DNA from: Fischerella sp. PCC 9605
GTDB lineage: Bacteria; Cyanobacteriota; Cyanobacteriia; Cyanobacteriales; Nostocaceae
Direction of reading: 5' to 3'
Length of the DNA stretch: 64,000 nt
Assembly: GCF_000517105.1 (NCBI RefSeq)
Contig: NZ_KI912153.1
Coordinates: forward strand, 45,459 to 109,458
The notes beneath the pieces are model-generated. The model was not told the DNA's origin. It saw only the letters and a program-made list of their open reading frames with translations, and made no database searches. Of this stretch, positions 1 to 9,389 are shown piece by piece. The translations under genes and the position numbers were made by a program. Every line of letters starts with the position of its first letter. The stretch's first letter is position 1.

Positions 1-479
1 ACTCTGCCATACTCCAGACAGAGCAAGTTTTTGAGATACTGAATCGTGATTCAAGATTTCATGTACTTGTCAACCTAAATGCAGTCGAGCCAGAATATTT
101 CTATGGTTCTTACATAGTAAAAAAAGACTGGCTAGCTAAAAACTCCGACCTTGCTGTGCGCTATCTCACTGCTTTGATTCAAGCGCATAGATTTATGTAC
201 CAAAACAAAGCCGATACGGTCGGGATTGCTGCCAAAACCACTAGCTTCGACACCAGTGTGCTTGACAAGACTTACGATGTGCTGCTGAGGAAAAACAAGG
301 TCTTCCCTGTTAATGATGGCATAGACGAAAAACGGCTTATCTATACAATTTCCAGGATGAAGCTGCTAGGGTTACTAAAAGGCAAAAAACCTGACCTAAA
401 TCAGCTGATAGATCGCAAACCGATTACCCTAGCTCTCGATAAGTTAGACGGGGCTAGCGAGACTACATTGAACAAATAA
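1..479 (+). CDS. ABC transporter substrate-binding protein, C-terminal part (NMT1/SsuA-like)
   Basis: The open frame enters from the window edge (codons from position 3) and ends at TAA 477-479, so only about the last 158 residues are present. The text around WLAKNSDLAVRYLTAL, followed by a helical QAHRFMYQNKADTV stretch, resembles the C-terminal lobe of periplasmic nitrate/sulfonate/taurine (NMT1/THI5-like) binding proteins. These proteins deliver small ligands to an ABC importer. No transporter partner is visible downstream, so the rest of the operon must lie upstream. The ligand cannot be read from this part. The next 40 codons after the stop show no convincing gene. Confidence 0.6.
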   Translation, partial: SAILQTEQVFEILNRDSRFHVLVNLNAVEPEYFYGSYIVKKDWLAKNSDLAVRYLTALIQAHRFMYQNKADTVGIAAKTTSFDTSVLDKTYDVLLRKNKVFPVNDGIDEKRLIYTISRMKLLGLLKGKKPDLNQLIDRKPITLALDKLDGASETTLNK

Positions 480-690
480 ACTCTCGTCGATAGCTTTCTC
501 TTTAATAAGTTATTGAAAGTTCAAAGATAAGATGTAGGTGAAAGCTGCATTTATAGAATTCATAAAAGTCAGTAAAGGGGACTGCGGACTAGTGACGCTT
601 AGACTGGGGATTGGGTTCAAATCGAAAATTATGCAAGGGGCTTTAAACCCTTGTATAATTTTACAATATCCCCCAGTATCCACTACCGAT

Positions 691-743
691 CGCGGCGTTC
701 AGACCCCACCAATTAGGGTGTATAGTGGGGTCTGAACGCCGCG
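691..743. repeat. Perfect 19-20 bp inverted repeat (hairpin) in a gene-free gap
   Basis: The arms at 691-709 and 725-743 are perfect reverse complements (CGCGGCGTTC.. with ..GAACGCCGCG) around a 15-nt loop. One further T-A pair lies outside. There is no T-run, so this is not a classical terminator. It resembles other GC-rich-armed hairpins in this window (near 10011, 12534, 14751, 20267 and 59738). The rest of the gap 480-917 holds nothing I can call; an open frame of about 65 codons at 538-735 runs through the hairpin and is not credible. Confidence 0.8.
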
Positions 744-917
744 ACCAATTGATAATACTTTGTTGGTTGATGACTGTTGAGGTGCTTTAATTTTCTTTTA
801 ACAAGTAATCCTTGAGTTAGAGTAAATCTTGGCTGTTTAAAGCTACCCTTATTCCTGTTTTTGGAATTTAGTTATAACATTTACCTCATATTTGTAATCT
901 AAGGAAGATAGTTCAAA

Positions 918-1496
918 ATGTTTCGTGAAGAAGTGAAACAGGCAATGTTAGCACATCCCCATTGGATTGAGCGAGGTACAGAACTTGCAATGCATGCCTA
1001 CAATATTTTTTCACAACATAAATCTGTTAGTGGTAATCTACTTGATATTGGATGTGCAAATGGTCGTGATGCGGCTTTTTTTAGTAGTAAAGGTTTAAAA
1101 GTAAGAGGAATAGACATTAATAGAGACGCTATCAATGAGGCTCATAGAAAGTATAAAAATATAAAATTTGTAGTAGGGAATGCTGAATTTATCCCATTTG
1201 AAGATAATTATTTTGATTTTGTTTATTGTACCAATACAATCATGTGGACAGATGAGAATAAAAGTGTTCCGGAAATATTTAGGGTTCTAAAAAGTCAAGG
1301 AATGTTTTTTCTTCACATTGATACACAAGTTGATAATTTAGATACAAATGAGGTAGAACATAAGATTCTTAAAGAAACAATTATGAATCTTCTTGGAGAA
1401 GTCATACTCACCAGTGAAGCTACTTTAGAAAGAATCGATCCAGTGCCATTTAAGCACTCTCATATTATTCTAGAATTAACTGGATTTAAAAAGTAA
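918..1496 (+). CDS. Class I SAM-dependent methyltransferase
   Basis: This 192-residue protein has the Methyltransf_11 layout. The SAM-binding motif I is LLDIGCANGRDA (about residues 42-53), then an acidic GIDIN loop, motif II-like VVGNAEFIPFEDNYFD, and the VPEIFRVLKSQGMFF strand-helix typical of the family. It would transfer a methyl group from SAM to an unknown small molecule, and is probably cytosolic. The start is supported by AAGGAAG about 10 nt upstream of the ATG. The gene is more AT-rich than its neighbours and stands alone, which suggests acquisition by transfer. The substrate cannot be deduced. Confidence 0.85.
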   Translation: MFREEVKQAMLAHPHWIERGTELAMHAYNIFSQHKSVSGNLLDIGCANGRDAAFFSSKGLKVRGIDINRDAINEAHRKYKNIKFVVGNAEFIPFEDNYFDFVYCTNTIMWTDENKSVPEIFRVLKSQGMFFLHIDTQVDNLDTNEVEHKILKETIMNLLGEVILTSEATLERIDPVPFKHSHIILELTGFKK

Positions 1497-1567
1497 AACT
1501 TTCACTGATCTGGTGTCGCGTTTCACGATATTTGACTGCGATCGGTTCTTTATTTCCGCTCCAGAAA

Positions 1568-1894
1568 CTAAATTTTATAGTCAAAAAGTGGAAACCAAAG
1601 CCCCGTAAGCGTTAGAGCTATTGGATTATCCCAAAGTGACAGAAAAGGGCTAAGTGATGCGATCGCCGGATCAAGTCCCATTGATGATTCGTTATCAGAG
1701 TGCCAACCAATCGAATCCTCCCCACTACGGTACTGGTTGCCAATAACGATGTTGAATCTGTAGCCAGTTAGAGCAGTAATCTTATCCCTCAATTCGGCTA
1801 ATTTCTCTGTCCAGGGCAACGGTTTTAAAAGCACACTCTTGGAGTACAAATAATCTGAAAACCGACCGCAAAATGAACACCAGTCGCAACACAA
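1568..1894 (-). pseudogene. AlkB-like 2OG-Fe(II) dioxygenase fragment, C-terminally truncated
   Basis: Residues from LYSKSVLLKPLPWTE through YRFNIVIGNQYR and WHSDNESSMG to DPAIASLS match the core of AlkB alkylated-DNA repair proteins, including the first iron ligands of the HxD motif (WHSDNE). After SLS the sequence switches to unrelated residues and ends, so the second histidine and the 2-oxoglutarate-binding arginine are missing. The expected N-terminal region is also absent. A second AlkB relic lies at 40364-40765 and shares most of this segment. The encoded piece cannot be an active demethylase. Confidence 0.8.
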
Positions 1895-1941
1895 GTGAGT
1901 CGGCCAGCAGACTAGAGGTTCGGGCTATCTGTACTGTAATC

Positions 1942-2153
1942 TCAGCACAGATTTAAGATTGCATTGCCGAGAGAACCCGCCACTGCCCACCGTGCCATAT
2001 TTTACTCGTGGCGGGGGGGTTGGAGATCCATCAGCGTTGCTTGAGACAAACTGACAAACGCACCAAATGCCGGATAAAACAACACCATTGCGGCTAATAA
2101 ACTCCAAAACTCATGGCTGAGGGAAATCAGCACCAGGGCGATCGTAAATTTGT
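1942..2153 (-). pseudogene. MFS transporter fragment with in-frame TAA
   Basis: Reading the minus strand from about 2153 gives hydrophobic text (FTIALVLISLSHEFW, FYPAFGAFVSLSQATL) followed by MDLQPPRHE, then TAA at 2002-2004, then NMARWAVAGSLGNA in the same frame to TGA at 1942-1944. RHE-Q-NMARW is typical of a cytoplasmic loop in MFS efflux proteins, so the stop most simply replaced a CAA glutamine codon (C to T). Both ends are truncated. The upstream end abuts the LeuRS fragment directly. Confidence 0.6.
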
Positions 2154-2758
2154 TCAAGTAACAAAGTTCAGAATTCGACCGGGAACGTAAACAGCACGAT
2201 GAACCTCCTGATTGTTTAGATGCCGTTGAATTGCTTTTGTTTGTCTTGCGATTGCGATCGCTTCCTCTTGTGAAGCGTCCGGTGAAAGGGTAGTTGTGGT
2301 ACGAGTACGTCCATTGATCTGCACTGCGACTGTTACCTGCTCCTGAATCAGGAATTGAGGATCAAACTGGGGAAAAGTTTGCTGATGAATTGAGCCTGAT
2401 TCCCCTAATTGCTGCCAGATCTCTTCAGTCACATGGGGTGCAAAGGGAGCCAACATCAACAGATACGACTTCAATTCCACCTCAGCAATACTCGAATTTG
2501 ATTGCAACATATTGAAATAACTCATTAATGCGGCGATCGCTGTATTGTATTTCAGTGATTGAATATCGGAGGAAATCTTGTGGATTGTTTGATGTAAACG
2601 CCGCTGTGATGCCAAATCTGGCGGATTGGGTTGAAGACAATTTTGGTGTTTGATCGCCCATTGATACACTCGATCCAGGAATCGCCGGATGCCAGCAATA
2701 CCGCGATCGGAAAAATCACCACCCTGGTCGTAGGGTCCCAAAAACATCAGAACGTAGC
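2154..2758 (-). pseudogene. leuS: Leucyl-tRNA synthetase C-terminal fragment
   Basis: The piece begins RYVLMFLGPYDQGGDFSD and runs about 200 residues to a normal end, VYVPGRILNFVT. This covers the anticodon-binding helical bundle (YNTAIAALMSYFN, LAPFAPHVTEEIWQQL) and the small C-terminal domain (QINGRTRTT, VPGRILN). The catalytic Rossmann and editing domains, over 600 residues in the normal enzyme, are absent. The reading frame stops being LeuRS-like at about 2758, exactly where a plus-strand reductase fragment starts. This is a displaced duplicate piece; the working leuS must be elsewhere. Confidence 0.85.
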
Positions 2759-3100
2759 GTGGCGGTAGTCAACGCAGCACCGTACGGTAGTGGCATATTG
2801 GCCAAGGGACCGGACGCTCACGCTCGCTATGCCTATCAAGACGCGCCAGAGGGGATGATCGCACGCACGCGGCGAATTAACGAAGTCTGTCAGAACTGCA
2901 ACGTACCACTAGCGGCTGCGGCACTACAGTTCTGTTTGCGCGAAGCACGCATTACATCAACAATCGTTGGTATGAGTCGTCCTGAGCGCTTGGAGCAAAC
3001 ACTCGCTCTGGCCAAGCATCCAATTCCAGACTCATTGTGGGTCGATATTGACACGATTGGCTACGAAACGGAAGACCCTGAAGCAGGTCGGTGGGGATAA
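2759..3100 (+). pseudogene. Aldo/keto reductase C-terminal fragment
   Basis: The 113 residues contain VVNAAPYGSGILAKG, PEGMIARTRRINEVC, ALQFCLREARITSTIVG and MSRPERLEQTLAL. This is the C-terminal third of the aldo/keto reductase barrel of the D-threo-aldose (L-fucose) dehydrogenase type. The N-terminal strands with the catalytic Asp-Tyr-Lys-His set are missing. The sequence starts abruptly at the junction with the antisense LeuRS fragment; the nominal GTG start at 2759 is only the first available codon. It is very probably nonfunctional. Confidence 0.8.
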
Positions 3101-3117
3101 ATGAGATTCCAGTCGGG

Positions 3118-3225
3118 GCAGTTCACCGAACAAGTAAAAAGTTAAAAGAAAGTAGATTTACTTTTTACTTTTATCTTTTTACTTTTTACTTTTTATTTAT
3201 GGGGATTTTCTTTTTACTTTTATAT
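3118..3225. repeat. Low-complexity A/T tract (ACTTTTTAC-type repeats)
   Basis: An AT-rich stretch made of imperfect copies of TACTTTTTACTTTT and its complement forms weak inverted repeats. Such tracts are common between cyanobacterial genes. It separates the fragment pile from the AraC gene and may carry its promoter, but I cannot define -10 or -35 boxes. Confidence 0.5.
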
Positions 3226-3285
3226 TTTAAATTAATCTACTAACTAGCTGTATGCTAAAGCATATTTATATATACTAATACAACT

Positions 3286-4182
3286 GTGCCAAAAAATCCT
3301 ATATTACCCTCATATTCTGACAAATTGTTTCACACTAGCCCGATTCACTCTAGCGTACAAAAGGGGTGGAATGGAATTGTAGTTGAACATTGGCAACAGG
3401 AACCTCGAGAACTGAACCTGCCTGCACTTTCTTACCACCTCATTACCTTAGCCTTAGATAACCCACATCTCCTGATGCAAGCGCGTGATGGGCGAGTGTA
3501 CGAAAGGCATCATTTACCAGGGGATATTAACCTCATGCCAGCAGGTCAACACAGCCAATGGCGCTGGAACAAAAGTAACGGCTGTCTACACATTCATGTC
3601 GAGCCGCAGTTTTTGCAAGCAGTAGCACAAGAAACGGAAATTGCCACTAGGCAAATTGAGCTTGCAAGCAGCTTTTCCGTGCGCGATCGGCACTTGGAAC
3701 ATATTGGAATGTCGCTGTTGGCTGAACTCAAATCTGAAGGTTTAGGTGGTCAACTCTATGTCGAGTCCCTGGCTAATATACTGGCACTCCACCTCCTACG
3801 ACATTACTCCGCTTTTAAACATATTGCGCCTGAAGTAACTGGTGGACTGAGCCGCTACACTTTACGACAAGCCACTGAATACATTCTCAACCACCTGGAC
3901 GAGGATTTAGCACTTACCGACATAGCGGCAGCAGTACACTTAAGCCCCTCTCACTTTGCGCGTTTATTTAAACAATCAACGGGTATGACCCCACATCAGT
4001 ATGTTATCCGATGCCGCGTTGAGGAAGCAAAGCGTCTTTTGAGTCAAGGGAAATCTAATATCGCACAGATCGCTTCCCAGGTAGGATTTGCTAATCACAG
4101 TCATCTAACATACCACTTCAAGCGGCTGATTGGGATTACCCCTAAAACTCTCCGACCAAACAGCAAGAATTTATCAAAATAA
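3286..4182 (+). CDS. AraC-family transcriptional regulator
   Basis: This 298-residue protein has a cupin-like N-terminal half (about 1-175) and a C-terminal AraC HTH pair (about 195-292). The pair includes DLALTDIAAAVHLSPSHFARLFKQ and IAQIASQVGFANHSHLTYHFKR followed by GITPKTLR. The start is GTG; an in-frame stop lies 27 nt upstream and no ATG is available. It is followed within 80 bp by an SDR gene and then a quinone-reductase gene on the same strand, so it probably controls them. The inducer is unknown. Confidence 0.88.
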   Translation: MPKNPILPSYSDKLFHTSPIHSSVQKGWNGIVVEHWQQEPRELNLPALSYHLITLALDNPHLLMQARDGRVYERHHLPGDINLMPAGQHSQWRWNKSNGCLHIHVEPQFLQAVAQETEIATRQIELASSFSVRDRHLEHIGMSLLAELKSEGLGGQLYVESLANILALHLLRHYSAFKHIAPEVTGGLSRYTLRQATEYILNHLDEDLALTDIAAAVHLSPSHFARLFKQSTGMTPHQYVIRCRVEEAKRLLSQGKSNIAQIASQVGFANHSHLTYHFKRLIGITPKTLRPNSKNLSK

Positions 4183-4264
4183 AGTCAAAATCTGAAAGAT
4201 TAACTCTGCTTGAATCTCTCATACTTGCTAGTAAGGCAGGCGTATTGACAATGAGAAAAAGCAC

Positions 4265-4972
4265 ATGACACTCGACAATCAAAAGGTTGTGATAGTTGGT
4301 GGCACAGCTGGGATTGGCTTGGCGGTAGCTAAAGCCGTTGTATCACAAGGGGCCTCCGTCGTGGTTGCCTCACGCAGCCAAGATAAAGTTGAACAAGCTA
4401 AGGCTGTAATCAACGGAGTGGTCGAAGGGTATACCGCTAATGTTACAAATGAACAATCAATTCAGTCACTATTTGACCGAATTGGAGAATTCGATCATTT
4501 AGTACTGACGCCTGGAGAGCCAGTAACTTTCACCTCGTTTTTGCAATCAGACTTATCATACGTCAGAAGGATTTTTGAGACGAAGTTCTGGGGACAGTAT
4601 TTGTGTATCCAGTACGGTGCTGCAAGAATCAAACGCAACGGTTCAATTACTCTCATGTCAGGTAGTGGTAGTCCAAGTAAAGGTACTTCAGCACTTGCTT
4701 GTATTAATGGGGCTGTTGAAGCCCTGAGCAAAACTTTGGCTGTTGAACTTGCCCCAGTTAGAGTCAACGTTGTTCGTCCAGGAATGATTGATACCGACCT
4801 CTGGAGTAAGTTTCCGTTACAAGAACGCCACCAGATATATGGAAAGGTTGGCAAAGAATTACTTGTGGGACGCATTGGTACGCCAGAGGAAATTGCTCAA
4901 ACCTATCTTTATTTAATGAATAGTGGATTTACTACTGGAACAGCACTCACCATTGATGGCGGCACTTTGTAA
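4265..4972 (+). CDS. SDR-fold oxidoreductase with non-canonical active site
   Basis: This 235-residue Rossmann protein has the N-terminal cofactor motif (GGTAGIGLAVAKA), a central strand ending ITLMSGSGSPS, and the C-terminal VRVNVVRPGMIDTD and GTALTIDGG signatures of the short-chain dehydrogenase family. Where classical members carry Tyr-x-x-x-Lys before the long helix, this one reads ALACINGAVEAL, so Leu and Asn occupy those positions. It may belong to an atypical SDR subgroup with altered chemistry or only a binding role. It lies between the AraC regulator and a quinone reductase and is probably co-transcribed with the latter. Confidence 0.85.
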   Translation: MTLDNQKVVIVGGTAGIGLAVAKAVVSQGASVVVASRSQDKVEQAKAVINGVVEGYTANVTNEQSIQSLFDRIGEFDHLVLTPGEPVTFTSFLQSDLSYVRRIFETKFWGQYLCIQYGAARIKRNGSITLMSGSGSPSKGTSALACINGAVEALSKTLAVELAPVRVNVVRPGMIDTDLWSKFPLQERHQIYGKVGKELLVGRIGTPEEIAQTYLYLMNSGFTTGTALTIDGGTL

Positions 4973-5053
4973 CATTCAAACACAAGCCTCTGATTTGTGT
5001 GAGTTTTAACCAAGTAAATAGCAAATAACAAGAGAAATTGACTGGAGAAAAAA

Positions 5054-6058
5054 ATGAATCAGAAGACAAGAATGAAGGCAGCTTGGTATGAAACCACAGG
5101 GGTGGCTCGTAGCGTTCTTCAAGTTGGAGAGATGGATATACCCAAACTTGGTGCTGACGAGGTGCTGGTTCGGGTATATGCTTCCGGTGTTAATCCGGTT
5201 GATATGAAGCGTCGAAGTGGGCGATATATTGGAGCATCCAAGTATTCTCGCATCATACCTCACGACGATGGAGCAGGCATTATTGAAGCCGTTGGTGAAG
5301 GGGTAGACAAAGCCCGCATGGGAGAGCGCGTTTGGGTCTACAATGGTAGACTTAACCGAGCCTTTGGTACTGCCGGTGAATATATCGCCATACCAAGTAA
5401 GTGGGCGGTGCGGTTGCCTGAAAAAACAAGCTTTGTCGAAGGTGCTTGTCTTGGAGTACCTGCAATGACTGCACACCGTTGTCTATTTCAGGATGGATCT
5501 ATCAGTGGTAAAACAATCCTGATTCAAGGCGGCTCTGGTGGAGTTGGTCAATACGCGATTGGGCTTGCTAAATGGGATGGAGCAACCGTAATCGCAACTG
5601 TTGGCGAAGCGGAAAAGTTTAATCTTGTACGCCATCTCGGTGCTGATTATGTCATTAACTACAAAACTGAAAATGTAGCTAAGCGTGTTAAAGAAATTAC
5701 AAACGATAAAGGTGTCGATAGAATCGTCGAAGTGGAGCTTGCTATCAACATTAATATTGACCACAGTATTCTTAAGCCGAGCGGTATTATAGCTGCCTAC
5801 GCTTCTGATGCTAGCGATAATGTAACTATCCCGTTTACGCCGTTAGTACTCAAATGTTCTACAGTTCATTTCGTCGGTGTCTTCTTCATGCCGGAGGAAG
5901 CCCATAAGTTAGCAATTGCTGACATTACCAAGTGTCTAGAAGAGGGAATACTCAGACACCCCATTTATAAACGCTTTTCTCTGGATGAGATCGCCGCAGC
6001 GCATGAAACTACCGAAAGCGGAAATACTATTGGCAAGAATGTGATTGAGATCATTTAG
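5054..6058 (+). CDS. NADPH:quinone reductase / zinc-independent MDR alcohol dehydrogenase
   Basis: This 334-residue medium-chain reductase has a GroES-like N-terminal domain (about 10-130, LVRVYASGVNPVDMKRRSG) and an NADPH-binding Rossmann domain with GGSGGVGQYAI (about 155-165). It lacks the zinc-ligand cysteines and histidine of true alcohol dehydrogenases, as expected for quinone oxidoreductases. It probably reduces quinones or reactive enals using NADPH in the cytosol. The ATG at 5054 follows GGAG closely (ACTGGAG about 8 nt upstream). It forms a likely unit with the preceding SDR. Confidence 0.87.
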   Translation: MNQKTRMKAAWYETTGVARSVLQVGEMDIPKLGADEVLVRVYASGVNPVDMKRRSGRYIGASKYSRIIPHDDGAGIIEAVGEGVDKARMGERVWVYNGRLNRAFGTAGEYIAIPSKWAVRLPEKTSFVEGACLGVPAMTAHRCLFQDGSISGKTILIQGGSGGVGQYAIGLAKWDGATVIATVGEAEKFNLVRHLGADYVINYKTENVAKRVKEITNDKGVDRIVEVELAININIDHSILKPSGIIAAYASDASDNVTIPFTPLVLKCSTVHFVGVFFMPEEAHKLAIADITKCLEEGILRHPIYKRFSLDEIAAAHETTESGNTIGKNVIEII

Positions 6059-6226
6059 CTTGTTTTCACGTCAATAGTAAATTTTTGGACTCATTGAATC
6101 GGAATATACCAGCGAATCTCAATTTAGCTCAATTCCTTTAAACCTTTGAGAAAACGGTAGCAGAAGCTTTGGTACTTGATGACATTCAGGAGTGGGATGG
6201 GCGATACTTAAACTTAGTGCGAAAGA

Positions 6227-7132
6227 TTAGTATGCCAGTTCAGGTTTGTGCTTTTGAGCAAACTCACGTAAGCTGGTTGGTCTGTGTCCTGTAATTTGCT
6301 CAACAGTGTTGAACACATCAGCAGCTTCAGTCACAGACCCTTCACGAGTACGAGTGAATACGTTATAGACACACTTCATGTAGGCAGGATCGGCACCCGC
6401 TTCAAGAACTATTTTCAAGAATTCTTCTGGCGAATGAGGCTCATAGCGAAAGGGCTGACCAACAACTTCTGTGAAAATTTCAGAAACTGCTTGCATTGTA
6501 TGGGCTTCTACTGCAAGGGGGTAGGTCTTGCCATTGTGTTGCTCAGGACTGCGGAGAATTGCAGCAGCCACTTTGGCAATATCATCACAATCAATCCAAC
6601 TCACTAGTGCATCACCTATGTACTGAGTAATCACACCTGCATTCTGATTGTCTCTTCCGCCATATCCCAACAGATTCTGCATAAACCAGTTCGGACGCAG
6701 ATGAGTATAGCCAATGCCTGAATGTTGTAGGTAAATTTCAATCATCTGATGCCAAGCCAGATGTGCAACCGTTGTGTCGTCTTTAGCGTATGCGCCCAGA
6801 TGAACAATGTGGCTAACACCTACATTCTTTGCTGCATAAATTACAGCTTTGCTCTGAGCAAGCATTGACACATTGTAGCCTGTAAGAAGAAAAATCCGAT
6901 TGATTCCCACTAACGCTGGTTGAATTGCACTCAGTCCGTATTGTTCAGGTTTATCGAGATCGATTATCCGTGTTTCTATCTTTTGCGTTTTTAAGGGAGC
7001 GGCTTTTTCAGGCGATCGCACGGCTGCAATCAGATTGACATCACTTGCCTGATTCAATCGTTCAATGAGTACACGACCAATTTTACCTGTTGCCCCGAAA
7101 ATCAGAACATTAGGCTTATTATTTGTGTTCAT
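6227..7132 (-). CDS. NmrA-like NAD(P)-binding protein
   Basis: I take the ATG at 7132, preceded by GGAGG at 8 nt, rather than the 15-codon longer frame, giving 301 residues. The N-terminus VLIFGATGKIGR is the dinucleotide-binding loop of NmrA/HSCARG-type atypical SDRs. VAHLAWHQMIEIYLQHSG and THLRPNWFMQN are typical of the same group. Such proteins act as redox sensors or as NAD(P)H:quinone oxidoreductases (QOR2 type). It is divergent from a LysR regulator with a 105-bp intergenic region, the usual arrangement for a regulator and its target. Confidence 0.87.
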   Translation of the reverse strand: MNTNNKPNVLIFGATGKIGRVLIERLNQASDVNLIAAVRSPEKAAPLKTQKIETRIIDLDKPEQYGLSAIQPALVGINRIFLLTGYNVSMLAQSKAVIYAAKNVGVSHIVHLGAYAKDDTTVAHLAWHQMIEIYLQHSGIGYTHLRPNWFMQNLLGYGGRDNQNAGVITQYIGDALVSWIDCDDIAKVAAAILRSPEQHNGKTYPLAVEAHTMQAVSEIFTEVVGQPFRYEPHSPEEFLKIVLEAGADPAYMKCVYNVFTRTREGSVTEAADVFNTVEQITGHRPTSLREFAQKHKPELAY

Positions 7133-7237
7133 TTGCGATTCCTCCGGTTCAATGCTTTTATGGTAGCCTTTGCCCATAATCAGAAAAAGTAGCTATCATG
7201 CAAATGACTGATTCACAAATCGCAAAAATAGACAACA

Positions 7238-8161
7238 ATGGCAGGAACTGATCGCCTTGATAGCCTGATGATTTTTGTCCGAGTTGCCAAACATCTCAGC
7301 TTTTCAGAGGCGGCGAGGCAACTGGGAATGTCCCCTTCAGCGGTTAGTCGATCCGTTCAAAGGCTAGAAGAACGACTCAGTACACGACTTCTGAATCGGA
7401 CAACTCGTAGCCTATCTTTGACGGAAAATGGTTCTCTATTTTATGAAACTTGTCGTCAAATTTTGAGTGAGTTGGAACAAGCAGAACTGGCGTTGAGTCA
7501 GGCAAAATCCATACCCACTGGAACACTCCGTATCGATTTAGTTCCTTCGTTAGCACGGATGCACATTATCCCTGCACTGCCTAGGTTTGCTGTCCAGTAT
7601 CCGGAATTGAATTTAGAGATTTTTCTCAACGATCGTCGGACGGATTTGATCGATAAGAGTATTGATGCGGTTGTGCGCGTTGGCATTCACCCTGACAGCA
7701 ACCTTGTCATGCAGCGAATTGCCACTGCTCGTCAAGTAGTTTGTGCTTCACCAGATTACCTCAAACGCTATGGTACACCGAAGACACCAGAAGACCTAAG
7801 ACAGCACCACCTCATCAACCACATCAATCCTCAGACAGGACGCATTCGAGAGTGGACATTTCAACGCAATGGAAAGCCTCTTGCTTTTAGCCTGACGGGG
7901 CAGTTTTCCATCGATCACGCAGAGGCAACTACAGAAGCCGCGATTGCTGGAGCTGGAATCCTCCAACTTTATAACTTTGTGGTTGGAGTTGCGATCGCCC
8001 AAGGTCTACTCGTTCCCGTTTTGGAGGACTATGCTCAGCCTGGTGTACCGATTGCGATTGTCTATCCCGAGAAACGATATGTGTCTGCAAAGATTCGTGT
8101 TTTTGTTGAGTTTATGACAGAGTTGATGAGAAAACTAAAGCGAGAACGTATTGTCGAGTAA
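7238..8161 (+). CDS. LysR-family transcriptional regulator
   Basis: This 307-residue protein has a winged-helix domain at about 5-65 (FVRVAKHLSFSEAARQLGMSPSAVSRSVQRLE) and a periplasmic-binding-like effector domain following (GTLRIDLVPSLARMHIIPAL). It belongs to the CrgA/DsdC-like group that usually controls an adjacent divergent oxidoreductase. Here that is the NmrA-like gene on the other strand. The shared intergenic region 7133-7237 should contain its operator, though I could not pick out a clear T-N11-A site. Confidence 0.9.
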   Translation: MAGTDRLDSLMIFVRVAKHLSFSEAARQLGMSPSAVSRSVQRLEERLSTRLLNRTTRSLSLTENGSLFYETCRQILSELEQAELALSQAKSIPTGTLRIDLVPSLARMHIIPALPRFAVQYPELNLEIFLNDRRTDLIDKSIDAVVRVGIHPDSNLVMQRIATARQVVCASPDYLKRYGTPKTPEDLRQHHLINHINPQTGRIREWTFQRNGKPLAFSLTGQFSIDHAEATTEAAIAGAGILQLYNFVVGVAIAQGLLVPVLEDYAQPGVPIAIVYPEKRYVSAKIRVFVEFMTELMRKLKRERIVE

Positions 8162-9389
8162 ACATCTCCGAAAAATGCTAAAATCTCTCTATCACTGACT
8201 TTCAACAGGCGATCGCAAGAGTACAAACGAGCGCAGTTCCAATGGAAAAATCAGGCTTTGAGACAGTTATTATTGAGAATAAGGCAAGATGTCTAGTGAG
8301 TCACTCGCGCTTGTGAGTCCTTCAAATAAACGATTCAGCAACGTGAGCGCGGTTGTGTTCGGGATTCTCGAAGGGAGCGATCGCTCAGGGCGCGTTCGGG
8401 CAGGAGGCGTGGAAAAAAAACGGACGATTACGCGCAAGCCAACGGTCCGATTGGTTTTGCCAACAGGTTTTTGGGTGAGGGGGTACCGTGGAAGACGCAT
8501 GGAATAACACCAAAACGCGCTCCCGACCAAAACGCGCGAGCGGGCAAAGCTGCCATTACTCTCAATATTACTGCGACATACCCCGATAAAGCTTGTGAGA
8601 ACCCGTAACCCAAAATAAGCGTTATCTAATATTTACAACCTATTAAAGGCGATCGCCCGTCTAGATGTGGGGGTGCTGCCGGGAGCAATTCGTCTTAGAT
8701 TAGAAAAGCGATCACGCTTTGTTGCTGACTCTGGTTTTTTGATGCAGGACACTCGAAGAAGCAGGGGGGCGGGGAGCGGGGAGCAGAGGGAAGGAAGCAT
8801 AACGTTTGCCAGTACTGCGTTTGAGTTTTGCGATCGCCCTTGTTACTCTTCAACCGGAAACCGCCGCATCATCTGTTGCACATTCACCGCAAGAGGTGAC
8901 GGCGTATACACCACCGCTTGTTCGGAGCGCGATCGCTGCGCCTCTGTTTCCTGTCCCAATTAAACCAAACGCTCACATCCTTTGTCACCACATTCTTCCT
9001 CTTCGCCCCACTGCGTTTGGAGCAAGGCGTGAACCGGGAGCAGTTGGGTTTGAGCACCACCCCTGTTGCAGTGCCTGTTTTACACGAGCGATCGCCCCGG
9101 TCACATTCGCCCAATATTTCTTGATCACCCCCAAACAGCCAAACAGAAAAAATTAATCCAAGCTAGTCACCATTTGTATGCAGATAAGATAGTTTTACGC
9201 TTGTTGACACCATTCTCTATAGCGCATAAATGAAAAAAGCTGAAAGCCTTATTTAATAGGCTTAAGCCTAAAAAACCTTGTTGCATCCATTCTTATTAAA
9301 GTGGGAGATCGCACAGAGAGTTTTGAGTGTGGGTTTTATGTGCGATCGCACTATTTAGGAAATCAGAGTCATCTAACAGAAGAATACGT
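8162..9389. other. Gene-poor stretch with a degenerate coding relic (copy A, part X)
   Basis: No intact gene is visible in 1.2 kb. Short open frames here overlap HIP1 sites and low-complexity GGGGAGC text. Roughly 8826-9020 is similar, in inverted orientation, to about 16000-16205: shared blocks include AACCGCCGCATCA, CTTGTTCGGAGCGCGATC and CACCACATTCTT. On the minus strand this part reads VQLGQETEAQRSRSEQ, against VQLGKETKAQRSRSEQ on the plus strand of the other copy, so both descend from one unknown protein-coding sequence. Confidence 0.5.

Noticed and set aside
594..640. GGGTTCAAATC resembling a tRNA T-loop
   Set aside because: The flanking bases do not form a T-stem and no acceptor or anticodon arm can be folded around it.
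538..735. 65-codon open frame after the first gene
   Set aside because: It runs through a perfect hairpin, has no ATG or ribosome site, and shows no protein-like pattern.
8289..9156. Several overlapping open frames of 70-116 codons
   Set aside because: Both strands are open because of GC-rich HIP1 text; no family resemblance and no start signals. Treated as relic or noncoding.
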